Origin: JAWLGW01 sp964569055
GTDB taxonomy: Bacteria > Planctomycetota > J058
Direction of reading: 5' to 3'
Length of the DNA: 6,157 nucleotides
Assembly (NCBI GenBank): GCA_964569055.1
Contig: CAZMSZ010000425.1
Location: forward strand, 1-6,157
This document shows positions 1 through 5,227 of this stretch, one piece after another (position 1 is the first letter of the stretch; the number at the start of each line of letters is the position of its first letter). Under the pieces are notes generated by a model. That model searched no databases, was not told the DNA's origin, and worked only from the letters and a program-made list of their open reading frames with translations. The translations under genes and the position numbers were made by a program.

Positions 1-220
1 CGGGCCGCGCGCTTCGGCCTTTCCCACGCTTCCCATGCGCCGACCACCCTTCCTGCTTTCCTGTTTTCCTGCTTTCCTGCCCTCTCTTCTGCTCTCGGGC
101 TTGGCTCCCCGTCCGCCGCGCCGACGAGAGCGGCCAAGGGGAGCCGATCACGAGCCCGAGAGAGCGGCCGGCGCCCGCTTCTTTCAGGAGCGGCTCAGCG
201 CGACGCATCTTCCGGCCTGA

Positions 221-240
221 CCGTCGGCCTGGGCCGACGG
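221..240. terminator. Perfect hairpin, possible factor-independent terminator
   Basis: CCGTCGGC (221-228) and GCCGACGG (233-240) are perfect inverted copies separated by four bases, giving an 8-bp stem, or 9 bp if the loop is tightened. It lies about 80 bases upstream of the ribosome binding site of the 333-869 gene, so it could end transcription entering from the left. No T-run follows on either strand, so it is terminator-like rather than a classic intrinsic terminator. A protein-binding palindrome is the alternative. Confidence 0.4.
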
Positions 241-320
241 GTGACGCGTGGCCAGCTCCTGCCTGGGCGGTCTACGCTTGGGGTCGCTGGTTGCAATCGG
301 CCCGACGCGCGGGCGCACGG

Positions 321-326
321 AGGAGG
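321..326 (+). promoter_or_regulatory. Shine-Dalgarno site setting the GTG start at 333
   Basis: AGGAGG is a full-consensus ribosome binding site placed six bases before GTG 333-335. It favours that start over an upstream in-frame TTG at 291 and a downstream in-frame ATG at 360, neither of which has a comparable site. Confidence 0.65.
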
Positions 327-332
327 TGCCGG

Positions 333-869
333 GTGTCGTCGGTCGAGGTGACGAGGTCGATGGTGCTGCGAGCTTCGCCAGGTCAGCTGATGGTCTGGTC
401 GCGGCTGTGTGCTCGGGCGGCGTCTGCGAGCGGGGTCGACGCCAAGCTTCAGGGGCAGCTCAAGCAAATGGGCGCGATCCTCGAGCGCGCCGGCAAGCCG
501 AGCGACCCGCGTTACGAGGCGTTCGCCGCGATCGTCAAGGCCGAGCCGGACCCGATCGCGCGGACCGTCACCGTGGCGGTGGCGATCTGCGGGAGCAGTC
601 AGCCGGGCGCGGCGCCGTCCTCGAGCGCGGCGTCCACCGCCAGCCCGCCGAGCAGCCGGCCCGGTCCGCGGGACTGGATCTCGATGGCGCAGGACGCGGT
701 GGCCGAGGCCGATCGGCGGCGTCAGCCCACGACCGTGCGCGCCGTGCTCGAGCAGTGGCACGCGCAGTTCAGCGGGCTGGCCAGCCAGTCGACGAACGTC
801 GAGCAGCGCGCGCTGCTGCGGCTCGACGCCCAGAACGTGCTGCGCGCGATCCAGTCGCTGCGCTGCTGA
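333..869 (+). CDS. Hypothetical 178-aa protein with Ser/Ala/Pro-rich linker
   Basis: I do not recognise the family. GTG 333 is chosen because AGGAGG sits six bases upstream; the stop is TGA 867-869. From about codon 35 onward the third positions are strongly G/C, supporting real coding. The protein looks like two helical segments (about residues 17-85 and 114-178) joined by a Ser/Ala/Pro/Gly-rich, probably disordered linker (about 88-112). It has no clear signal peptide, no membrane segment long enough to trust and no catalytic motif. Cysteines occur at about 26, 86 and the final residue 178. The gene runs toward the FHA gene with only 11 bases between their stop codons and no separate terminator hairpin in the gap. 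The first 30 or so codons are less biased, so the true start could be ATG 360 or ATG 390. Function is unknown. Confidence 0.6.
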   Translation: MSSVEVTRSMVLRASPGQLMVWSRLCARAASASGVDAKLQGQLKQMGAILERAGKPSDPRYEAFAAIVKAEPDPIARTVTVAVAICGSSQPGAAPSSSAASTASPPSSRPGPRDWISMAQDAVAEADRRRQPTTVRAVLEQWHAQFSGLASQSTNVEQRALLRLDAQNVLRAIQSLRC

Positions 870-880
870 GCGAGCGGCGG

Positions 881-1390
881 CTACCGCGCGCGCTGGAGCA
901 GCTGCTGCAGCGCGTTCGGGTCGAGCTGGTGCAGACCGAGGCGGCGGATCAGCTCGACCTGCTCCGCCTCGCGGATCTTGGCGCGCAGGGACTGCTCGAT
1001 GTCCTGCCGGCAGCTCGGGCAGTGCAGCCCCTTCACCGGCACGGTCTCGCGCAGCAGCTCGGGGGAGACGCCCGCGCCCGCCGGGCGCTCGGGGGGCGCG
1101 TCCAGCCAGAACTTCGACACGGTGCGGCCGAAGAAAACAATGTCGTTGTCGGCGAGGGTGGCCTCCTCGCCCTTGCCGCGCTTCTTGAAGTTGACGTACG
1201 TGCCGTTGGAGGAGCCGAGGTCCTTGATCTGGACCGCTCCGCCCGACTTGACCAGCTCGGCGTGGAAGCGCGACACGCCGGGGTCGGTGAGCTTGATCTG
1301 GCAGGTGTCGTCCTTCCCCACCCTCGCCGACTCGGTGAAGGTGAAGCGCTTGCCTGCGTGCTCTCCGCTCAGGATCTCCAGGGTCGGCAC
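881..1390 (-). CDS. FHA-domain protein with CxxC and a C-terminal tail motif
   Basis: This 169-aa protein is a cytoplasmic phosphothreonine-reader candidate. The forkhead-associated domain spans about residues 4-96: a glycine-containing first loop (VGKDDTCQIKL, 24-34), the SRFH signature (40-43) and the GSSNGTY loop (59-65), so the core Ser, Arg, His and Asn-Gly-Thr positions are present. The common Gly-Arg of the first loop reads Gly-Lys (25-26). After a short Pro/Gly linker come HCPSC (123-127), a single CxxC, and a charged helical tail (129-169). The tail resembles the C-terminus of the neighbouring repeat protein. The start is GTG 1390-1388, with GAGGAGG at 1407-1401 ten bases upstream; the stop is TAG. 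It lies 61 bases downstream of the repeat-protein gene on the same strand, so the two are probably co-transcribed. In known systems FHA domains bind targets of Ser/Thr kinases; the partner here is not shown by the sequence. Confidence 0.9.
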   Translation of the reverse strand: MPTLEILSGEHAGKRFTFTESARVGKDDTCQIKLTDPGVSRFHAELVKSGGAVQIKDLGSSNGTYVNFKKRGKGEEATLADNDIVFFGRTVSKFWLDAPPERPAGAGVSPELLRETVPVKGLHCPSCRQDIEQSLRAKIREAEQVELIRRLGLHQLDPNALQQLLQRAR

Positions 1391-1408
1391 GGCGTGCCTG
1401 CCTCCTCG

Positions 1409-1420
1409 GGGCCGCGGCCC
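1409..1420. repeat. 12-bp perfect palindrome next to the FHA gene's ribosome binding site
   Basis: GGGCCGCGGCCC lies in the 61-bp gap between the repeat-protein and FHA genes, immediately upstream (minus strand) of the GAGGAGG ribosome binding site. It could form a small intermolecular or cruciform structure, or may be chance in sequence this GC-rich. No function can be assigned. Confidence 0.3.
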
Positions 1421-1451
1421 TCGTCGTCGTTCGTGCGGGGACGGCGCCGGC

Positions 1452-2147
1452 TCAGGCGCGCGCCCGAGCGAGCAGCGCGTTCAGCGCCTCGGGGCTGAGG
1501 TTGGCGAGTCCCACGCGACGGAGGGCGGCGATCTTGGCGCCCTCGTCCCCTCCGGTCACACCGAGGTCCACCTCACGCCAGGCGCGCGCCCAGGGGCCGG
1601 TCGGGTCCAGGCTCGGGCCAGCGGCCGCGCCGCCGGCAGGCGCAGCCGGCCCGCCGAACAGGTCGTCCTGGAACCCGCCCCCTTGGTTGAGCGCAGGCGC
1701 GGGCGGCGGGGCGGGCCGCGGCGTGGCGGGCGGGGGCGGCGCGGGCGCGGCCGCTGCTGCGGGGGCGCCGAAGGGATCGCCGCCGCCGAAGGGATCGCCG
1801 CCGCCGAAGGGATCGCCGCCGCCGAAGGGGTCGCCCCCGCCGCCGAAGGGGTCCGCCGCGGGAGCGCCCCGCGCAGGCGCCGCAGGGGCGCCGAAGGGGT
1901 CACCCCCGCCGAAGGGATCGCCGCCGCCGAAGGGATCGCCCCCGCCGCCGAACGGGTTGGGCTGCGGCGCGGGCGGCCCGCCGAACGGGTCGGGCTGCGC
2001 CGCGGGGGGGCCGCCGAACGGGTTGGGCTGCGCCGCGGGGGGGCCGCCGAACGGGTTCTGCCCGCCGAACGGGTTCGCACCCCCGCCGCCGAAGGGGTCG
2101 CCTCCGCCGTCGTTGTAGTCGATGTCGAAGTCGAACTCGTTGGGCAT
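1452..2147 (-). CDS. Low-complexity [D/N]PFG-repeat protein
   Basis: I do not recognise a named family for this 231-aa protein. It opens with a short acidic-aromatic segment (EFDFDIDYND, 4-13), then fourteen copies of [D/N]PFG between residues 17 and 127, spaced mostly 6-7 residues by glycines or 11 residues by PPAAQP-type linkers. A degenerate copy, DLFGG, occurs at 162. A Pro/Ala linker (about 128-155) leads to a compact, probably helical C-terminus (184-231) containing GPWARAW and the tail VGLANLSPEALNALLARAR. It has no signal peptide, membrane segment or cysteine, and only one lysine, so it should be cytoplasmic and largely disordered. Threonines occur only at 142, 183 and 198, outside the repeats. 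The start is ATG 2147-2145, with AGGAG five bases upstream; codons are strongly G/C at third positions on this strand, so the long opposite-strand frames are shadows. It is the first gene of a probable operon with the FHA gene. Role unknown; scaffold or condensate former is inference. Confidence 0.85.
   Translation of the reverse strand: MPNEFDFDIDYNDGGGDPFGGGGANPFGGQNPFGGPPAAQPNPFGGPPAAQPDPFGGPPAPQPNPFGGGGDPFGGGDPFGGGDPFGAPAAPARGAPAADPFGGGGDPFGGGDPFGGGDPFGGGDPFGAPAAAAAPAPPPPATPRPAPPPAPALNQGGGFQDDLFGGPAAPAGGAAAGPSLDPTGPWARAWREVDLGVTGGDEGAKIAALRRVGLANLSPEALNALLARARA
1767..2099 (-). repeat. In-frame tandem repeat array encoding [D/N]PFG units
   Basis: The array sits inside the repeat-protein gene. 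One block has three identical 18-bp units at 1771-1824 followed by 21-bp variants. A second holds a similar short series at about 1900-1950. A third has three 33-bp units at 1951-1983, 1984-2016 and 2017-2049; the second and third differ at one base, the first differs from the third at three. All units are multiples of three, so copy-number changes keep the frame. Near-identity of neighbouring copies points to recent duplication by slippage or unequal recombination. Confidence 0.9.
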
Positions 2148-2225
2148 GCTCGCTCCTGCAGGTCAGCGAGGCCGGGTCGGTGGCGCTCGCCCTTACACGC
2201 GGCGTGCAAAGAGCTTGTCGAACGC

Positions 2226-2254
2226 AGCCTATCACCGGCCCCGCGCGCCTGCAA
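2226..2254 (-). promoter_or_regulatory. Possible promoter for the repeat-protein/FHA unit
   Basis: On the minus strand TTGCAG (2254-2249) is followed after 17 bases by TAGGCT (2231-2226), about 79 bases upstream of the repeat-protein start codon. Spacing is ideal, but the -35 matches TTGACA only at its first three bases and the -10 is partial, so the call is tentative. Confidence 0.3.
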
Positions 2255-2310
2255 CACGACGGCGGTCGGGTCGTGGTGCGGTAAAGCCAAGGGCACCATG
2301 CACTAACCGG

Positions 2311-2340
2311 CCGAGGTCGGTTTGACAGAGTCGACCTCGG
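2311..2340. promoter_or_regulatory. Inverted repeat bracketing the -35 box, candidate operator
   Basis: CCGAGGTCG (2311-2319) and CGACCTCGG (2332-2340) are perfect 9-bp inverted copies separated by 12 bases. The spacer contains the TTGACA -35 box of the plus-strand promoter, and the arm centres are about 21 bp apart, two helical turns, as expected for a dimeric regulator. Binding there would block RNA polymerase. A transcribed hairpin is less likely because the arms lie upstream of the expected start site. Confidence 0.45.
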
Positions 2341-2351
2341 CGTGGTAGGTT
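2322..2351 (+). promoter_or_regulatory. Sigma-70-like promoter for the pilus-assembly operon
   Basis: TTGACA (2322-2327) matches the -35 consensus fully. TAGGTT (2346-2351), 18 bases on, keeps the key first T, second A and final T of a -10 box. Transcription would begin near 2358, giving a leader of about 40 bases before ATG 2399. This is the best promoter match in the divergent intergenic region. Confidence 0.55.
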
Positions 2352-2398
2352 CTGCGGCTCAACTCGTTCTGCCGCAAGGACGTGCGGCGTAGGCGCGC

Positions 2399-3490
2399 AT
2401 GGAACGGACCCTGATCCGGCTCAAGCCGGAAGACGTCATGTTCTTCAACCGGCAGCTCGCCTCGCTCGCCCGGCTCGGGATGCCGCTCGCCAAGGGGCTC
2501 CGGATGCTCGCGCGCGACGTCCAGGACCCCGAGTTCAAGCATTTGATCGAGCTGGTCCAGCAGGACCTCGACGAGGGGACGAGCCTGCCCGACGCGCTGG
2601 CGAAGTACCCCGAGACGTTCTCGCAGCTCCACCTCGAGATCGTGCGCGCGGGAGAGACCACCGGCAACCTCGCGGTGATCCTCGACGAGCTCAACTCGCA
2701 CACCGATGCGATGCAGCGCATCCAGACGCGGATCCTGGAGGCCGTCACCTACCCGACCGTGATCAGCGCCGTGATCTTCGCGTTCATCACGTTCTTCTTG
2801 GTGTTCATGGCGCCGCAGTTCGAGACCATGATCGTCAGCCGCACGGCGGCCATGGCGAGCGCGACGTCGGGCGGCGTGGTCACCGCCGACGAGGCGCTGC
2901 GCGCCTACCCGCTCACGCGGGCCCTGTTCGCCGTCAGCCGCGTGGTGCGTCAGCCGGTGGTGTTCGGCCTGTTGCTCGCGGGCGCCGTCGTGGGGGCGGT
3001 GCTCGGCATCCGCAAGCTGCGGCGCATGGGGCAGGAGTGGGACGACGCGCTGTTCCGGATCCCGATGTTCGGCCGCCTGTTCGAGGGCGCGGCCCTGATG
3101 AAGATCACGCGCACCATGCGGGACCTCCTGCAGAACGGGGTCTCCATGGTGGAGACGCTGCGGCTCGCCGCGCGCACCGTGGGCCGCAACCGGCTGCAGG
3201 CCAAGCTCGACGAGCTGCGCCAGGCGGTCGAGGAGGGCGGCTCGTTCTCGCGCAACCTCGGCGGCGGGGAGGTGTTCCCCGACACGATGGTGTGGAAGCT
3301 CCAGATGGCCGAGGAGAAGGGCATCATCGAGCAGGCGCTCGAGGAGCTGGCGAAGGAGTACGAGCTGGTGGTCGACAAGCAGACCACGCTGATCACCAAG
3401 CTCCTCTCGCCGCTGATGCTCGTCGCCATGGGCGGGGTCGTGTTCCTGATGTTCCTGGCGTGCTTCGTGCCGCTGACCTCCGCCGGGTAG
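2399..3490 (+). CDS. gspF: GspF/PilC-type inner-membrane platform protein
   Basis: This 363-aa polytopic protein is the inner-membrane platform of type II secretion and type IV pilus machines, coupling the ATPase to pilin assembly. Two copies of the T2SSF domain are visible: residues about 16-139 (FFNRQLASLARLGMPLAKGL, then the IVRAGETTGNL signature at 81-91) and about 233-357 (ITRTMRDLLQNGVSMVETL, then LQMAEEKGIIEQAL, 301-314). Membrane segments are likely at about 119-139, 186-204 and 336-358. It is a little shorter than typical GspF (about 400 aa) because the N-terminal cytoplasmic extension is almost absent; the first domain begins near residue 14. ATG 2399 has only a weak TAGG ribosome site, but it is the first ATG after a good promoter and leaves the domain intact. 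Seven bases separate its stop from the ATPase start. Placing F before E reverses the usual E-F order. Confidence 0.93.
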   Translation: MERTLIRLKPEDVMFFNRQLASLARLGMPLAKGLRMLARDVQDPEFKHLIELVQQDLDEGTSLPDALAKYPETFSQLHLEIVRAGETTGNLAVILDELNSHTDAMQRIQTRILEAVTYPTVISAVIFAFITFFLVFMAPQFETMIVSRTAAMASATSGGVVTADEALRAYPLTRALFAVSRVVRQPVVFGLLLAGAVVGAVLGIRKLRRMGQEWDDALFRIPMFGRLFEGAALMKITRTMRDLLQNGVSMVETLRLAARTVGRNRLQAKLDELRQAVEEGGSFSRNLGGGEVFPDTMVWKLQMAEEKGIIEQALEELAKEYELVVDKQTTLITKLLSPLMLVAMGGVVFLMFLACFVPLTSAG

Positions 3491-3497
3491 TTGCCGC

Positions 3498-4763
3498 GTG
3501 AAGGGGCCCGAGCTCGCCGAGGCCTCCCTCCAGCAGGTGGCGGAGCACGTCCGCCGGCTGGTCCAGCAGGAGGGCTTCCGGATCTCCGAGGTGTGCGACG
3601 TCCTGCTGCGCAAGGGGATCTACTCGCGCGCCAGCGACATTCACCTCGAGCCGCACCGCGATGGGGTGCGGGTGCGCTACCGCGTCGACGGCGTGTTCCA
3701 GGACGCGGTGTTCCTGCCGATCGAGCTCCACGACCAGCTCGTGTCGCGGATCAAGGTCATGGCGGACCTGCTCAGCCACCGGCGCGAGATCGTGCAGGAG
3801 GGGCGGATCAGCCTCGACCTCGACGGCCGCCAGTCCGACCTGCGCGTGTCGGTGGTGCCGACGGTGGCCGGCGAGAAGGTGGTCACACGGGTCTACACGA
3901 TCAGCCGCGCCGTCCACGACCTCGGCGCGGTCGGCTACGACAAGGACATGCTGCGGCGGATCCGCGCGATCACCTTCGACCTCGAGGGGCTGTTCTTGCT
4001 CACCGGCCCCTCGGGCTCGGGCAAGACGACCACGCTCTACGCGCTGCTCCACGAGATCTGCCGGGAGATGGACTCCTACGCCTCGATCATCACGATCGAG
4101 GACCCCGTCGAGTTCGAGTTCGGCCTGTGGTCGCAGATGCAGGTCAACCGGCAGGTCGGGCTCGACTTCGCGGCCGGCCTCAGAGCGGCCCTGCGGCAGG
4201 ACCCCGAGGTCATCATGGTCGGCGAGATCCGCGACGCCGAGACGGCCGAGGTCGCGCTCCACGCCGGGCTGACCGGCCACATGGTGCTCTCGACGCTGCA
4301 CTCGGGCTCGGCGCCCGAGACGGTGACCCGCCTGGTCAACATGGACCTCGAGCCGTTCGTGGTCGCCTCGGCGCTGACCGGGACGATCGCGCAGCGGCTG
4401 GTGCGGCGGCTGTGCGAGGGCTGCCGCGAGCCCTGGCACGACGTCGACCCGGCCAAGCTGGCGCTGATCCGTCAGCTCCACCGCGACGAGATCGAGGGCG
4501 AGCTGGTGTTCTATCGCGGGCGCGGCTGCGAGGCCTGTCAGTTCACCGGGTTCGTGGGGCGCCTCCCCGTGGCCGAGTTCCTCGACGTGGACGAGGAGCT
4601 GCGCGCGCTGATCCTCGACAAGGCCCGCACCACCGAGATCCACCGCGCGCTCCTGGCCAAGGGCTGGAAGACGCTGCTCGACGACGGGCTGGCCAAGGCG
4701 CGCCGCGGCCTGACCACGTTCGAGGAGGTGCTCCGCTCCGTCAGCCTGCGGGAGGTGGTGTGA
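3498..4763 (+). CDS. gspE: GspE/PilB-type assembly ATPase lacking the N1 domain
   Basis: This 421-aa cytoplasmic hexameric-type ATPase should power pseudopilus assembly. Order of motifs: N2 domain beginning at ASDIHLEPHRDGVRVRYRVDG (about 45-65), Walker A GPSGSGKTT (170-178), Asp box ITIEDPVEFE (198-207), Walker B with VIMVGEIRDAETA (238-250), His box TGHMVLSTLHS (259-269), then a four-cysteine zinc knuckle C306-x2-C309 / C344-x2-C347. The zinc knuckle marks the GspE/PilB assembly branch; PilT retraction ATPases lack it. Only about 40 residues precede N2, so the N1 (MshEN-like) region of typical 500-560-aa relatives, which contacts GspL or binds cyclic-di-GMP, is missing. The GTG start has no strong ribosome site and lies seven bases after the platform gene, suggesting coupled translation. 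The stop TGA overlaps the next ATG by one base. Confidence 0.95.
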   Translation: MKGPELAEASLQQVAEHVRRLVQQEGFRISEVCDVLLRKGIYSRASDIHLEPHRDGVRVRYRVDGVFQDAVFLPIELHDQLVSRIKVMADLLSHRREIVQEGRISLDLDGRQSDLRVSVVPTVAGEKVVTRVYTISRAVHDLGAVGYDKDMLRRIRAITFDLEGLFLLTGPSGSGKTTTLYALLHEICREMDSYASIITIEDPVEFEFGLWSQMQVNRQVGLDFAAGLRAALRQDPEVIMVGEIRDAETAEVALHAGLTGHMVLSTLHSGSAPETVTRLVNMDLEPFVVASALTGTIAQRLVRRLCEGCREPWHDVDPAKLALIRQLHRDEIEGELVFYRGRGCEACQFTGFVGRLPVAEFLDVDEELRALILDKARTTEIHRALLAKGWKTLLDDGLAKARRGLTTFEEVLRSVSLREVV

Positions 4764-5227
4764 TGCGCCGCGGCGCGGGGCTGGGGCGGCGCGGGTTCGC
4801 GCTCGCCGACTTCTTCACGGGCACCCTGCTGCTGGCCGGCGTCATGGCCACGTTCACCGCGCTGACCCGCGCCAAGTTCGAGGCGATCGCCGAAGGGGAG
4901 CTCCACGCCCGCGGGGTGGCGGCGCTCGAGGAGGCGCTCGACGACGTGGCGCGGCGCGGGCTGGCGGGCCAGCCGGGCGGGACCGCCGACGAGGCGGGCT
5001 TCCGGCTGGTGAGCACGTTCGCGCCCGAGGACGCCGCGCTGACCCGCGGCGAGGGGCGGATCGAGGCGCGCTACCTGCGCGTGGCGGGCGGCGAGGCGCA
5101 CGGGCTGTACGAGGTCCGGGTCCGCGTGAGCTGGCGAGGGCCGACCGGGCGCGGCTCGGTGTCCGCCTGCACGGTCGCGCCGCTCCCGCCGGCGGACGAG
5201 GGCGGCGGCGCGGGAGGCCCGCGATGA
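4763..5227 (+). CDS. GspI/PilV-like minor pseudopilin with Asp at mature +5
   Basis: This 154-aa protein has a class III signal peptide: a basic leader ending in RRG (9-11), then a hydrophobic helix (about 12-34) starting FALADFFTG. Cleavage by a prepilin peptidase is expected at Gly11/Phe12, leaving the helix in the inner membrane until assembly. The mature fifth residue is Asp16 rather than the near-universal Glu. The rest is an amphipathic helix (AKFEAIAEGELHARGVAALE, 37-56) and a small beta-rich region ending in YEVRVRVSW (116-124), reminiscent of PilV/GspI proteins, then a Pro/Gly tail. ATG 4763 has GGAGG seven bases upstream and overlaps the ATPase stop (TGATG). Position before a GspJ-like gene supports the GspI-like reading; the exact subfamily is inferred from general shape, not close similarity. 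Confidence 0.8.
   Translation: MRRGAGLGRRGFALADFFTGTLLLAGVMATFTALTRAKFEAIAEGELHARGVAALEEALDDVARRGLAGQPGGTADEAGFRLVSTFAPEDAALTRGEGRIEARYLRVAGGEAHGLYEVRVRVSWRGPTGRGSVSACTVAPLPPADEGGGAGGPR

Larger units (their letters stand above)
1..332. other. Left-end region without a convincing gene
   Basis: I see no well-supported gene here. A pyrimidine-rich tract at about 48-99 contains three near-identical 8-bp units (tgctttcc, tgttttcc, tgctttcc) at 54-77. An inverted pair GGCTCCCC (103-110) / GGGGAGCC (138-145) and the hairpin at 221-240 are the only other structures. Read on the minus strand, the tract is purine-rich and lies upstream of an ATG at 36-34 that stays open for the 12 codons to the window edge, so the start of a leftward gene is possible, but too little of it is visible to call. 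Confidence 0.5.

Noticed and set aside
35..220. Open frame starting with a signal-peptide-like hydrophobic stretch
   Set aside because: The hydrophobic part comes from the repetitive pyrimidine tract, there is no ribosome binding site before the ATG, and codon use is unlike the real genes.
804..866. Possible third copy of the shared C-terminal tail at the end of the 178-aa protein (LDAQNVLRAIQSLR)
   Set aside because: It needs a gap and keeps only a few common residues (Leu, Asp, Asn, Arg), so it cannot be told from a generic amphipathic helix.
1767..2099. Tandem repeats as a CRISPR array
   Set aside because: The units are contiguous, coding, in frame and without unique spacers.
1501..2118. 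Plus-strand frame with GSPPPKG repeats resembling a collagen-like or adhesin protein
   Set aside because: The pattern is the antisense reading of the DPFG repeat array; there is no good ribosome site, and codon bias favours the minus-strand frame.
978..2306. Long plus-strand frame across the FHA and repeat-protein genes
   Set aside because: It is antisense to two genes with clear domains, ribosome sites and strong third-position G/C on the minus strand.
3393..4643. 416-residue minus-strand frame, His/Val/Asp-rich
   Set aside because: Antisense to the unmistakable ATPase; long antisense frames are common in DNA this GC-rich.
3491..4762. Plus-strand frame fused upstream of the first pseudopilin
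   Set aside because: This is the alternate frame of the ATPase gene; the true pseudopilin begins at ATG 4763 with its own ribosome site and prepilin leader.
3498..4763. Reading the ATPase as a PilT-type retraction enzyme because of its short N-terminus
   Set aside because: The C306/C309 and C344/C347 zinc knuckle and the pseudopilin neighbours fit the GspE/PilB assembly branch; PilT is shorter and lacks the knuckle.
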